Source of the DNA: Candidatus Gemmiger excrementigallinarum
Lineage (GTDB): Bacteria > Bacillota > Clostridia > Oscillospirales > Ruminococcaceae
Assembly: GCA_019116445.1 (NCBI GenBank)
Contig: DXBP01000059.1
Coordinates: 1 to 64,000, forward strand
DNA length: 64,000 bases
Direction of reading: 5' to 3'
A program made the position numbers and the translations under genes. Positions 43,573 to 52,221 of this stretch are shown here, in pieces (position 1 is the first letter of the stretch; the number at the start of each line of letters is the position of its first letter). Under the pieces are notes generated by a model. It did no database searches and had not been told where the DNA came from. It worked only from the letters and a program-made list of their open reading frames with translations.

Positions 43573-44382
43573 TTACATTGCCTCGACGATGCCGCGCACC
43601 AGCTGCTGGAATACCGCCCCGCGCTGGTTGGCGATTTCGATGACCTCGTCACCGGAAAGCCGCTTGCCTGCCATACCGGCAGCCATGTTGGTGATCAGGC
43701 TCAGGCCCAGCACCGGCAGGCCACAGTGGCTGGCGGCAATGGCTTCTGGCACGGTGCTCATGCCCACGGCATCGGCCCCCAGAGTACGGAAGGCCCGAAT
43801 CTCAGCCGGGGTTTCAAAGCTGGGGCCCATGTAGCCCAGATATACGCCTTTCTGCAGCACCAGGTTGTGGCGGGCGGCTACTTGCAGGGCAATTTCCTGC
43901 AATTCCGGGGTGTAAACATGGGTCATATCGCAGAAGCGGGGGCCGATGCTGTCATCGTTGGCACCCCGCAGCGGGTTGGCACCCATAAAGTTGATATGAT
44001 CGGTGATGAGCATAAAATCGCCCACGTTGAAATCCCAGTTTACACCCCCGGCGGCATTGGTCAGAACGAGAGCGCGGCAGCCCAACGCCTTGAACACCCG
44101 TACGGGCAGGGCGATGGCCATCATGTCATGCCCTTCGTAATAGTGGAACCGTCCCTGCATACAGAGCACGTTTTTGCCGCCCAGGCGTCCCGCCACAAAG
44201 CGGCCGGCATGGCCCGGTGCGGTGGAAACCGGGAACCCGGGTACATCGCGATAGGGGATGATGACGGCATCTTCGATCTCGTCGGCCAGCCCGCCCAGAC
44301 CGGAACCCAGTACCAGGGCCAGGTCGGGGGTAAAGGGAAGCTGCGCGCGCAGATAGGCGGCAGCGGTATCGACTTCTTTCAT
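43573..44382 (-). CDS. punA: Purine nucleoside phosphorylase (trimeric type)
   Basis: The enzyme splits inosine and guanosine with phosphate into base and ribose 1-phosphate for purine salvage. The 269-residue protein has LVLGSGLGGLADEI (phosphate site), STAPGHAGR, QGRFHYYEGH, the base-binding VLTNAAGGVN and VGMSTVPEAI, the set typical of trimeric, mammalian-like PNPs. GGAGGTTATCT precedes ATG 44382; the frame is open 49 codons upstream over the promoter and into the divergent leader. It stands divergent from the flippase gene. Confidence 0.94.
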   Translation of the reverse strand: MKEVDTAAAYLRAQLPFTPDLALVLGSGLGGLADEIEDAVIIPYRDVPGFPVSTAPGHAGRFVAGRLGGKNVLCMQGRFHYYEGHDMMAIALPVRVFKALGCRALVLTNAAGGVNWDFNVGDFMLITDHINFMGANPLRGANDDSIGPRFCDMTHVYTPELQEIALQVAARHNLVLQKGVYLGYMGPSFETPAEIRAFRTLGADAVGMSTVPEAIAASHCGLPVLGLSLITNMAAGMAGKRLSGDEVIEIANQRGAVFQQLVRGIVEAM

Positions 44383-44410
44383 AGATAACCTCCTGCGAGT
44401 TGTTGCCACC

Positions 44411-44439
44411 ATTGTACCACCGGCCTGCCCGGCGCGCAA
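44411..44439 (-). promoter_or_regulatory. punA promoter
   Basis: On the minus strand TTGCGC (44434-44439) and TACAAT (44411-44416) are 17 nt apart. Confidence 0.7.
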
Positions 44440-44495
44440 GGAATAATGCACCCGCCGGTCACATAGGCATACAAGAGGGAAAGGGGGACGGCATC

Positions 44496-45806
44496 GTGAC
44501 AAGACGCAAGGTGTATTTGCAGAATGCAATGCTGCTCACGGCATCGGGACTGGTGCTGCGTATGCTGGGCATGGGGTTCCGGGTCGTCCTCTCGGCCTAT
44601 TTAGGCGGCGAGGGCATGGGTCTGTACCAGTTGATTCTGGCGCTGTATATGGTGTTTGTTTCGCTGGCAACCGCGGGGGTCAATGTGGCGGCTACCCGGC
44701 TGGCGGCGCAAAGCCTGGCGCGGGGGCAAGGCATGGCAGCCACTTTGCGGGGGCTGTGCGCAGCGGCACTGGCCTTTGGTACAACGGCCATGGTGGCTCA
44801 GGCCGCGCTGGCAGGCCCGGCCGCACGATTTTTGCTGCACGATGCCCGGGCCGAAACGGCTCTGCGGGTCCTGGCACCCAGTCTGCCGTTTATGGCGGTG
44901 GCGGGGGCGCTGCGCGGATGTTTTCTGGCAGCGCGCCGGGTAACGCCCAATGTGATCGCCCAGCTGATCGAACAGTTGGTGCGTATGGCGGTGGCGGTGG
45001 CAGGGCTGCGGGTGATGGCCCAATGGGGAGCCGGTTATGGCTGTGCGGCGGTGGTGTTGGGCAATACAGTTTCGGAAAGTGTATCCTGCTGCCTGATGCT
45101 GGTATTTGCGGCCCGTATGCCGGAATTCGCCCGGCGCGGCCGGGAACCGTTGCACCCCTATACACAGCGGGAACTCTATGAAATTGTGCTGCCGGTAACG
45201 GGCAGCCGCCTGCTGAGCAGCGGCTTGCAGGCGGCAGAGAGCAGTCTGATTCCGCTGACGCTTTCGTTGTATACCGGCAGCCGGGCGGTGGCCATGACTC
45301 AGTATGGTAACTTCAAGGGCATGGCCCTGCCGCTGCTGTTTTTTCCGTTTTCGGTGTTGTCGGCGCTCTCGGGCCTGCTGATGCCGGAAATCACCCGTGC
45401 CTATACCCGCGGGGATGGGCCGGGGACCCGGCGGCTGATTCTGACGATGCTGAAATTGACAGGGGCTTTCTCTTTGGCGGCGGGGGCCTGCTTTGTGGTT
45501 TTTGGGCCGCAGCTGGCACAGATCGTCTACCGGGATGCCGAGGTGGGGCGGTATGTGCAGGTGCTGGGGTTTGTGGCCCCCTTCATGTACCTGGAAAGCA
45601 TGGTGGATGGTGTGCTGAAGGGGCTGGGGGAGCAGCTGGCGACGTTCCGGTATTCACTGGCGGATTCCATATTGCGGATTGCTGCCATTGCACTGCTGTT
45701 GCCGCGGTACGGCATTGCCGCCTTCCTTGCCATCATGATCGCCTCCAACCTATTCACCTTTACCCTCAATACCCGCCGTATGCTGAAAGTGGCTGCCGCG
45801 GCATAG
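44496..45806 (+). CDS. SpoVB/MVF-family lipid-linked oligosaccharide flippase
   Basis: The 436-residue protein has about 12 to 14 hydrophobic segments and the MOP-flippase features of the SpoVB/MurJ group: GMGFRVVLSAYLGGEGMGLYQLI near the N terminus, PFMAVAGALRGCFLA, and MYLESMVDGVLKGLGEQ near the C terminus. SpoVB-type proteins move lipid II or similar intermediates and are needed for spore cortex in Bacillus. The start is GTG 44496, preceded by AAAGGGGG; an upstream in-frame stretch to 44400 overlaps the punA promoter. A role in general wall synthesis is possible if the organism does not sporulate. Confidence 0.85.
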   Translation: MTRRKVYLQNAMLLTASGLVLRMLGMGFRVVLSAYLGGEGMGLYQLILALYMVFVSLATAGVNVAATRLAAQSLARGQGMAATLRGLCAAALAFGTTAMVAQAALAGPAARFLLHDARAETALRVLAPSLPFMAVAGALRGCFLAARRVTPNVIAQLIEQLVRMAVAVAGLRVMAQWGAGYGCAAVVLGNTVSESVSCCLMLVFAARMPEFARRGREPLHPYTQRELYEIVLPVTGSRLLSSGLQAAESSLIPLTLSLYTGSRAVAMTQYGNFKGMALPLLFFPFSVLSALSGLLMPEITRAYTRGDGPGTRRLILTMLKLTGAFSLAAGACFVVFGPQLAQIVYRDAEVGRYVQVLGFVAPFMYLESMVDGVLKGLGEQLATFRYSLADSILRIAAIALLLPRYGIAAFLAIMIASNLFTFTLNTRRMLKVAAAA

Positions 45807-45807
45807 C

Positions 45808-45838
45808 AAAAAGCCCCGCCGAAGCGGGGCTTTTTGCA
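45808..45838. terminator. Bidirectional terminator between flippase and ABC exporter genes
   Basis: A perfect 12-bp stem (45808-45819 with 45824-45835) begins with five A and ends with five T, so it works on both strands. Confidence 0.92.
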
Positions 45839-45851
45839 GGGAAAGCAGCGG

Positions 45852-47627
45852 TCACAGAGTCTGCCCGCTGACAAGGCCGTTCCACAAACGATAGTAGATG
45901 CCTTTCTTTGCCAGCAGTTCGGTGTGGTTGCCTTCCTCCTCGATGCCGTCCTTACCCAGCACCAGAATCCGGTCGGCGTTCTGGATGGTGGTCAGCCGGT
46001 GGGCGATGGTCAGCGTGGTGCGGCCTTTGGCCAGTTTGTCCAGACTTTGTCCCACCAGGATCTCACTCTCGTTGTCCAGGGCGCTGGTGGCTTCATCCAG
46101 CAGCAGGATCGGCGGATTTTTCAAAAAGACCCGCGCAATGGCAATGCGCTGTTTCTGCCCGCCGCTGAGCTTGACGCCGCGCTCTCCCACATAGGTGTCG
46201 TAGCCGTCTTTCAGGGCGCGCACAAAGCCGTCGGCACCGGCCAGCCGGGCAGCCTGTTCGATTTCCGCCTGGGAGGCACCGGGTTTGCCGTAGGCAATGT
46301 TTTCGGCCACCGTACCGCTGAACAGGTAGACGTCCTGCTGCACCACACCGATGGCGTCGCGCAGGCTGTGCAGGGTGACATCCCGCACGTTTTGCCCGTC
46401 GATGAGAATTTCACCGCCGGTAACATCATAAAACCGGGGGATTAGATTGCACAGCGTGGTTTTGCCACCGCCCGAAGGGCCTACCAACGCCAGACTCTCC
46501 CCGGGACGGATGCGCAGATTTACATGACGCAACACCTGGTTGTGGTCGTCGGGATATTCAAAACTCACATCCCGGAACTCAATGCCGCCTTCCCGCACCA
46601 CAAGGGGCTTGGCATGGGGGGCATCGGCAATGGCTACCGGAGTGTCCATGATTTCAAGGAAACGTTCGATGCCAGTCATGCCGCGCTGGAACTGTTCGGC
46701 AAATTCCACGATGCGGCGAATGGTGGCAATCAAGGTGGAAACGTACAGCACGTATGCCACCAGATCGCCGGCGTTGATGGCGCCATAGACCAGCGCCAGA
46801 CCGCCGGCCAGGATGACCACCAGATACATCAGGCCGTCGAACAGGCGGGTGGAGGTATTGAAAGCAGCCATGGCATGGTAGGTCAGCGTTTTGATGTTTT
46901 CAAAAGCGCGGTTGCCCTCGGCAAATTTTTCCCGCTCCTGTTCTTCGGCGGCAAAGGCTTTGACGACGCGCTGGCCCAGCAGGCTGTCCTCAATGGTGGC
47001 GTTCAGCTCGCCGATCTGGAAGCGCTGCTGACGGAAGCGGGCCCGGAGTTTCAGATTCAGGTATACCGAAACCACGCCCATCAGCGGCACACAAGCGAAC
47101 ACTACCAGGGTCAGCGGCACACTGGCCTGGCACAGGATCACGAAGGAAGCCACGATTTTGATAAAGGCAATAAAAAACTCCTCAGGGCAATGGTGGGCGA
47201 ATTCGGTCACATCAAACAGGTCATTGGTAATGCGGCCCATGATCTGGCCGACCTTCGTATTATTGTAGTAGGTGTGATCCAGCCGCAGCAGATGGTCGAA
47301 AGCGTCCCGGCGCATATCAGTTTCGATGTGCACGCCCATGATGTGGCCGATGCCCGACATAAAATAGCTGGCCGCACCGTCAATGATGCGCAGTACAAAG
47401 TACAGCAGCGCCAGCTTCAGCACCGCCTGGACGGTCAGGGCAGCGGCCTGGCCGGAGGCGGCGTTGGTCAGTACACCCATGATTTTGGGCAAAACGATAT
47501 CGCACAGGGTGGTGAGTGCGGCACAGAACAGGTCAAAGAACAAAATGCCCTTATACTTCATCAGATAAGGCAGAAAACGGCGCAGCAGTTCACGGCTGCC
47601 GCCGTGTTGGTTCCGGGTGGTATCCAT
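45852..47627 (-). CDS. ABC exporter, fused permease and ATPase
   Basis: The 591-residue protein has a six-helix type IV exporter domain (about 20-310) and an ATPase domain with Walker A GPSGGGKTT, signature LSGGQKQRIAIAR, Walker B ILLLDEATSALD and the H loop IAHRLTT. It acts as a homodimer, or as a heterodimer if another half exists elsewhere; no partner is adjacent. The substrate could be lipid, peptide or drug. AGAGAGG lies before the ATG. The surface SGNH gene is upstream on the same strand but is separated by a terminator. Confidence 0.9.
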   Translation of the reverse strand: MDTTRNQHGGSRELLRRFLPYLMKYKGILFFDLFCAALTTLCDIVLPKIMGVLTNAASGQAAALTVQAVLKLALLYFVLRIIDGAASYFMSGIGHIMGVHIETDMRRDAFDHLLRLDHTYYNNTKVGQIMGRITNDLFDVTEFAHHCPEEFFIAFIKIVASFVILCQASVPLTLVVFACVPLMGVVSVYLNLKLRARFRQQRFQIGELNATIEDSLLGQRVVKAFAAEEQEREKFAEGNRAFENIKTLTYHAMAAFNTSTRLFDGLMYLVVILAGGLALVYGAINAGDLVAYVLYVSTLIATIRRIVEFAEQFQRGMTGIERFLEIMDTPVAIADAPHAKPLVVREGGIEFRDVSFEYPDDHNQVLRHVNLRIRPGESLALVGPSGGGKTTLCNLIPRFYDVTGGEILIDGQNVRDVTLHSLRDAIGVVQQDVYLFSGTVAENIAYGKPGASQAEIEQAARLAGADGFVRALKDGYDTYVGERGVKLSGGQKQRIAIARVFLKNPPILLLDEATSALDNESEILVGQSLDKLAKGRTTLTIAHRLTTIQNADRILVLGKDGIEEEGNHTELLAKKGIYYRLWNGLVSGQTL

Positions 47628-47668
47628 ACAAAAATAACCTCTCTTTTACTTTGGCAATACACAAAACG

Positions 47669-47690
47669 ACCGCTCCCGCAGGGGAGCGGT
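47669..47690 (-). terminator. Terminator after the SGNH protein gene
   Basis: A 9-bp stem (47669-47677 with 47682-47690, 4-nt loop) is followed on the minus strand by CGTTTTGTGT. It is moderate in strength, so some readthrough into the ABC gene is possible. Confidence 0.65.
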
Positions 47691-47737
47691 TAGAGAAAAA
47701 TCCATCGTAGCCGGAAAAAATTCCGATCAAAAGGGAT

Positions 47738-49588
47738 TTACGCTGTCGGCGCAAGTGCACCTGCCGCGCTGGTATTTTCAACAGAAGTTCCGTCTTCAAC
47801 GGTGGGATCAGAAGCGGGTGTGGCCTCCGGTACCGGCGTGGCAGGGGATTCCGTCGGCTGCACAGGGGTGGGGTCCGGTGTGGGGACAGGTGTGTTCTCC
47901 GCCGGAGGATCCACAGGCGGTGTGGATGGCTCGACGGGAGGCGTAGTCGGCTGTTCTGTCGGCTGCGGCGTGGCGGGGGCAGCTTGCAGCAACACACCGC
48001 AGCGGCTGCATACGATGCTGCCATCCCCCTGGGTTGCGGGGGCGTGGCCCAGCGCCTGCTGACCATTGGTGGTGGTCTGCGCACCGCAGGAACACTGCAG
48101 CACAATGACTTCCGCTTCGGTGCAGGTAGCGGGGGTGTCACTGACGACCTGACTGTAGTTGTGAGTGTGCGCAATCGTTTCGCTCTTGGTCTGGCCGCAG
48201 CGGCGGCAGGTGTAAACCATCTGATCGCCTTGCTGGCTGCCGCCGTCCCAGTCGTGACCCAGGGCGGGAATGTCTTTTTCGATGATCTCGCCGCAGATGC
48301 TGCACTTGTATTTGGCACTGCCCGCCGTCAGGCAGGTGGCGGCCACTTTGGTGTCGCTCATTTCCACATAATTGTGCTCGTGGGCGTCAGCCTTGAAATG
48401 GGCGGTCAGCACCACGCCGCCGGCATTGGCGTCGGCCGGCATGGTGAACTGGATGGTGGCGCTGCTGTAGCTGCCGCCGGTACTGGCGGTCCATCCCGCA
48501 AAGACGAAGCCTTCATCCGGTACCGCGGTCACGGCGCTGGCCGTACCGCCCTTCTTGACCAGCTGGCTGGTGGAACCGGAGAGCGTGCCGCCGTTGGTAG
48601 CTACAAACTCCAGGGGCACTTTGGCGCCGCGCACGGCGATGGGATCTTGTGTGATCAGGTTGGCCGGCACGCCGTCCGGCGTGGGAATGTTGCCCAGCGG
48701 CTGCGGACGGCGGTCTTCCGTAACATAAGCATGGGTGCGCACATAATTGAAGTATGCCGTGACCGCCGTTTTGGAAAGATGCACGCCATCCGACAAAGTG
48801 TAGTCAGTTTTGGCCCAACCGGTGGTGCTGTCGCGCAGTACTTCGGCGCTGTTCAAAAACTTGAATCCGTTTTCCTCACACATTTTGACCAGGGCGGCGT
48901 TGTAGGCATCCACCTGGGTCATGGTCAGGTTGGTGTTTTCCCGCTGCTTGTCCAGCGGAGGAATTGCGCTGACGATGATGTCACAGTACGGCCAGGAGGA
49001 TTGAATGGCTTTCAATCCCGTTAAGTAAGTGGAAATAAAGCCGGAGGCGTCGGTGGAGGAACCGCCCAGGTTGTTGGTACCGAAGCAGATGATGATGCGT
49101 TTGGGTTTGAGCATCGCAACTGCTTCCGGTATGGTATGCATGGTGGAGGAACCTTTGAATTTCTCGCATTTCAACGAGGTGATGGCACCCGCGCCCATGC
49201 TGACAACACCGATGTTGTTGTTCAGTGAGGTAAAGGCCTGCCCGGTTTCATCGGCGTACATCATATACCGCGCGGTGTTGGAGTCGCCGATGAACAGTGT
49301 TTCGTCCACATAACTCCGCCCGGCGTCGGTGCCCTGGGGAAGTACCGTTCCCACCGCCGCAGTCTGTACAGCCAGGTCGGCTGTGTTGGGAACTTCCGCG
49401 GTTTCCGAAGATGCGCTTTCGGCCGTTTCGGCGGTGGCCTGCGGAGTGGGGCTGTCGCTGTCGGTGCGGCCGCTGAGGGCAATCACCAGCAGACAGCAGA
49501 ACACAACAATGGCAGCTGCACAGCCTGCGGCAATCAAAAGCAGCTTCCGGTTCCATTCTTCAAAAGGTGGAAAGGACGGTATTTTCAT
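47738..49588 (-). CDS. Surface SGNH/GDSL hydrolase with repeat and Cys-rich domains
   Basis: The 616-residue protein has an N-terminal membrane anchor (about 15-39) and a Thr/Glu-rich spacer. The SGNH hydrolase domain has FIGDSN with Ser103, the FGTNN block and SDGVHLS with the catalytic His. A beta-repeat module follows (FVATNGGTLSGS...GFVFAGWTAS, InlB B-repeat-like). Two or three HNY...C...CG...LGH modules with CxxC pairs then suggest small metal- or disulfide-stabilised repeats. A Pro/Thr-rich tail without LPxTG ends the protein. The esterase may act on acetylated glycans. GAGGAG precedes ATG 49588; upstream frame to 49714 covers the promoter. Confidence 0.88.
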   Translation of the reverse strand: MKIPSFPPFEEWNRKLLLIAAGCAAAIVVFCCLLVIALSGRTDSDSPTPQATAETAESASSETAEVPNTADLAVQTAAVGTVLPQGTDAGRSYVDETLFIGDSNTARYMMYADETGQAFTSLNNNIGVVSMGAGAITSLKCEKFKGSSTMHTIPEAVAMLKPKRIIICFGTNNLGGSSTDASGFISTYLTGLKAIQSSWPYCDIIVSAIPPLDKQRENTNLTMTQVDAYNAALVKMCEENGFKFLNSAEVLRDSTTGWAKTDYTLSDGVHLSKTAVTAYFNYVRTHAYVTEDRRPQPLGNIPTPDGVPANLITQDPIAVRGAKVPLEFVATNGGTLSGSTSQLVKKGGTASAVTAVPDEGFVFAGWTASTGGSYSSATIQFTMPADANAGGVVLTAHFKADAHEHNYVEMSDTKVAATCLTAGSAKYKCSICGEIIEKDIPALGHDWDGGSQQGDQMVYTCRRCGQTKSETIAHTHNYSQVVSDTPATCTEAEVIVLQCSCGAQTTTNGQQALGHAPATQGDGSIVCSRCGVLLQAAPATPQPTEQPTTPPVEPSTPPVDPPAENTPVPTPDPTPVQPTESPATPVPEATPASDPTVEDGTSVENTSAAGALAPTA

Positions 49589-49621
49589 GCAAAAACACTC
49601 CTCACAAAACCGATATAGCTT

Positions 49622-49650
49622 ATCATACAACATTTTATAGAACTGCGCAA
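49622..49650 (-). promoter_or_regulatory. Promoter of the SGNH protein gene
   Basis: On the minus strand TTGCGC (49645-49650) and TATGAT (49622-49627) are 17 nt apart. Confidence 0.65.
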
Positions 49651-49731
49651 ACGGAAAAGGCGGGAAAAAGGCGCCTGAGTCGATCTTTTTACAACTTTTA
49701 GAGGGATTTTTCACTTTTTTGTGCGCAACCC

Positions 49732-49760
49732 TTGACTTTTTGCGGGGAATGCGGTAGACT
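49732..49760 (+). promoter_or_regulatory. tRNA-Ala promoter
   Basis: TTGACT (49732-49737) and TAGACT (49755-49760) are 17 nt apart, 19 nt before the tRNA. Confidence 0.82.
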
Positions 49761-49779
49761 AATCAGGTCAGAAAAATAT

Positions 49780-49855
49780 GGGCCTGTAGCTCAGTTGGGA
49801 GAGCGTTCGGTTCGCATCCGAGAGGTCAAGGGTTCGAATCCCTCCAGGTCCACCA
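49780..49855 (+). tRNA. tRNA-Ala (CGC)
   Basis: Acceptor GGGCCTG (49780-49786) pairs with CAGGTCC (49845-49851). The anticodon stem-loop TTCGG-TTCGCAT-CCGAG gives anticodon CGC, and the T loop is TTCGAAT. CCA is encoded at 49853-49855. The acceptor does not keep the canonical G3-U70 pair at the expected place only by virtue of G3 opposite T (49782 with 49849), which does match alanine identity. Confidence 0.94.
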
Positions 49856-49856
49856 G

Positions 49857-49895
49857 AAAAGATCCGCACTGTATGCAGTGCGGATCTTTTTTCTT
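49857..49895 (+). terminator. tRNA-Ala terminator
   Basis: A perfect 15-bp stem (49857-49871 with 49876-49890, TATG loop) ends in a T run. Confidence 0.93.
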
Positions 49896-49945
49896 TGTTT
49901 CTTTGTCATATAGCGTATATTTTCACCGAATTTTCGCATAAATCG

Positions 49946-49974
49946 TTCCCATTTTGCACTTTTTGTGCTATACT
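49946..49974 (+). promoter_or_regulatory. Promoter of the Spo0A-like cassette
   Basis: An extended -10 TGCTATACT (hexamer 49969-49974) has a weak -35 TTCCCA (49946-49951) at 17 nt. The leader is about 155 nt and has a hairpin ACGTTT/AAACGT (49987-50016). Confidence 0.55.
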
Positions 49975-50137
49975 GAACCAAAACAGACGTTTCTTGCGCT
50001 GCGCGTAGGAAAACGTAGGTCCCGTGTGGATTGAATCCTTTCTCAGTATGCCCTATAGTACCTTATTAAAGAGGGACTGTACCGCGGCAGGCTCTCCGGA
50101 CAATTCGGTTTTGTTGATTGGAGAGGATGAAGGAGTT

Positions 50138-50419
50138 ATGGAAGAAGCCGGACGGGAATATCTGGCCGTTTACCGGCGGGATTTTTCAGAGCTGGAAGGC
50201 CTGCAGCAGGCCGAGCAGGTGACGTATGCCCTGCAGCGCGTGAAAAATGCCCTGTGTTTTTATGCAAAGCGGCGAACGACTGCCCGGGAGGTTTCCTGCT
50301 GTCTGCGCGGCGTGGACGAAGCGTTTGCGGGACGTTTGCTGTGCTATATGTATGAAAATGCCGTGGCGCCGGAGCAGGTCCCCGACGTTCTGCGGGATCT
50401 GTGCGGAACGGCGGTGTAA
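50138..50419 (+). CDS. Small soluble protein of unknown function, Spo0A-like cassette
   Basis: The 93-residue product is helical and charged (REYLAVYRRDFSELEGLQQAEQVTYALQRVKNAL) with two cysteines in a row near residue 54. No membrane segment or known family is recognised. The start is uncertain: ATG 50138 has AAGGAG only two bases away, which is tight, and a GTG at 50024 in the same frame would add 38 residues without a good ribosome-binding site. It is the first gene before the Spo0A-like regulator, with 59 nt between them, so a modulating or phosphotransfer-related role can be proposed but not shown. Confidence 0.6.
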   Translation: MEEAGREYLAVYRRDFSELEGLQQAEQVTYALQRVKNALCFYAKRRTTAREVSCCLRGVDEAFAGRLLCYMYENAVAPEQVPDVLRDLCGTAV

Positions 50420-50478
50420 AAACCATGCAAGGGACGTTGGAAAGGAGCTGCAGCGCTCTGGAAAATGGGAGGACAGCG

Positions 50479-51234
50479 ATGCAGCCGCTGACACAAAAGA
50501 AAACGGTCGTGGCGGTTTTTGTCACCGATGCCCGCATGGAACGGGATTGCATCCGGCTGTACGCGCAGACGCACCCTGAAGTCCGCGCGGCGGCGGTTTT
50601 GCCCGGTGGGCGGGAACTGCTGCAGCAGCTGCACCGCGGATTGTCGCCCCAGGTGTTGGTGCTGGATGTCCTGCTGGCGGATATGGGGATCTTTTCCCTC
50701 ATCGAAGCGGTGCATGAACTGCATCTGGACCCGGAACCGGTCATTCTGCTGACAGCGCCGGTGCCGGAACAGACAGCAGCTCGCCGTGCCATGCAGGTAT
50801 TCGGTGATTGTCAGATCCTGCTCAAGCCCTATCGGCTGAAAGAACTGTTTGATCAGGTCTATCTGCTGGGCGCCGGGGCAGACCAGTATCGTTTGTACCG
50901 CGCGCGGGGGTTCTGCCGGCGCTGCCTGCAGCAGATGCACGCCGACCCGGCGATGAGCGGGTGTGATTATCTGGAACAGATGCTGCTTTGCGCCTATACG
51001 GCAGAGCGCCCCTACACGGGTGCGGCGCTGTATCAGATGGTTGCGCAGGAAAATGATACCCAGGAGGCCAGTGTGGCGGCGGCTGTTATGCGGTTGTCCC
51101 GCAAAATGTGGCAGCAGGCAACCCCGTTGTACCGGTCGCTTTGCCTGCGATGCGGGCTGCCGGCAGATGCGGTATTGCCCAACGGCAAACTTTTAAAGGG
51201 AATGTTGGAACTGCTCCGGCAGGAGATCGTATAG
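50479..51234 (+). CDS. Divergent Spo0A-like response regulator
   Basis: The 251-residue protein has a receiver domain with the key residues in place (Asp17, phospho-acceptor Asp63 in LVLDVLLADMG, Thr92, Lys116 in LLKPY). The C-terminal domain (about 162-250) follows the Spo0A output domain column by column: YLEQMLLCAY; LYQMVAQENDTQEASV; W210; and P234-N235 before a final GMLELLRQE helix. The DNA-recognition helix differs strongly from Spo0A, so the box it reads is probably different. ATG 50479 follows GGGAGGACAGCG; earlier in-frame starts lack a ribosome-binding site. A GHKL ATPase follows after 25 nt. Confidence 0.78.
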   Translation: MQPLTQKKTVVAVFVTDARMERDCIRLYAQTHPEVRAAAVLPGGRELLQQLHRGLSPQVLVLDVLLADMGIFSLIEAVHELHLDPEPVILLTAPVPEQTAARRAMQVFGDCQILLKPYRLKELFDQVYLLGAGADQYRLYRARGFCRRCLQQMHADPAMSGCDYLEQMLLCAYTAERPYTGAALYQMVAQENDTQEASVAAAVMRLSRKMWQQATPLYRSLCLRCGLPADAVLPNGKLLKGMLELLRQEIV

Positions 51235-51259
51235 GCAGCGGCAAAGGGAGGAACGCGGT

Positions 51260-52069
51260 ATGCAGCCAAACGAACAGGAACTGATGATGGCCCTGCGCGG
51301 TGGTCTGCGCGGGCGTTTCCGCCAGTCTTTTCACCTGCTGGAAGCTGCGTTTGAAGTGTTGGACGATCGGATGGCCCACTGTGTGACGCCGGAGGAATAC
51401 GAAACCATGCAGCCGATTTTGCGGCAGATCACCGAGCAGCTGCTGAGCCTTCAGCGGCTGGGGGAACATGCGGCGGATGCGGCCATTGCGCCGGTGCTGC
51501 ACCAGGCGTGTGCGCCGCGTGCCATGGATTTGCTGGGCCAGCTGCGGGAACTGGCGGAACTGCTCAATGAAATTCTGCTGCAGGAATCTGTGGAAGCCTC
51601 GGTACGGGTAGAAGCTGCCGAAAACCTTGGCGTTTTGCTCACCATGGGGGACGATACGCTGCTCAACGGTCTGCTGGCGAACCTGGTTTCCAACTCTTTG
51701 GCGGCGGGCCTGCCGGTGCAGATCACGTTGTCCTGCGAGCCGGGGCGGCTGTACTACCGGGATAACGGCCCCGGTCTGCCGGAAGATGCAGCAGCGCTGC
51801 TGGAAAGCGGCGTCTGGAGCGACCGGCTGCTGGAACAGGGCGGGTTGGGCCTGCCGCTGATCCGGGCCTATGCGGCTGCCATGGGCTGGACGTTGACAGT
51901 GGAACGGGAAGCCGGTATCTGTGTGTGTTTCTCGCTGCCTCCCTGCACGCTGGATCTGGGCAGCATGGTGCTGGAATCAACAGCCGGTACCCCGTCCCAG
52001 CGCCAGCGCCGCCGGCAGGATCTTTGGAGGGAACTGCATCCGGTTTTGCCGCAAACCCCGGAAACATAA
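51260..52069 (+). CDS. GHKL-type ATPase, soluble kinase-like protein
   Basis: The 269-residue protein has no membrane segment. The C-terminal half is a histidine-kinase-type ATPase domain: N box LLANLVSNSLAAG (138-150), G1 YYRDNGPGLP (165-174) and G2 GGLGLPLIRAYAAAMG (194-209). The N-terminal half is helical like a dimerisation domain but has no clear H-E/D-x-x-T/N acceptor; His25 in SFHLLEAA is the only candidate. GGGAGGAACGCGGT precedes the ATG. Position after a Spo0A-like regulator suggests that it phosphorylates, dephosphorylates or otherwise controls it. It may be a degenerate sporulation-type kinase or a Spo0B analogue. Confidence 0.75.
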   Translation: MQPNEQELMMALRGGLRGRFRQSFHLLEAAFEVLDDRMAHCVTPEEYETMQPILRQITEQLLSLQRLGEHAADAAIAPVLHQACAPRAMDLLGQLRELAELLNEILLQESVEASVRVEAAENLGVLLTMGDDTLLNGLLANLVSNSLAAGLPVQITLSCEPGRLYYRDNGPGLPEDAAALLESGVWSDRLLEQGGLGLPLIRAYAAAMGWTLTVEREAGICVCFSLPPCTLDLGSMVLESTAGTPSQRQRRRQDLWRELHPVLPQTPET

Positions 52070-52078
52070 TCTTTACGG

Positions 52079-52112
52079 GCACCACCCAGGCGGGCGGTGC
52101 TCTTTTTTTTCG
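52079..52112 (+). terminator. Terminator of the Spo0A-like cassette
   Basis: A 9-bp stem with one mismatch (52079-52087 with 52092-52100) is followed by TCTTTTTTTT. Confidence 0.85.
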
Positions 52113-52119
52113 GGGGCGC

Positions 52120-52148
52120 TTTACTTTACCTGCAATCTATTGTAAAAT
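52120..52148 (+). promoter_or_regulatory. pyrH operon promoter
   Basis: TTTACT (52120-52125) and TAAAAT (52143-52148) are 17 nt apart, about 70 nt before pyrH. Confidence 0.65.
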
Positions 52149-52221
52149 ACTATCAACTAAGAATGGTTTATTGTGCCCATCTGGCACAATACCGCACAAA
52201 ACAACAGGTGGTGTTATATTT

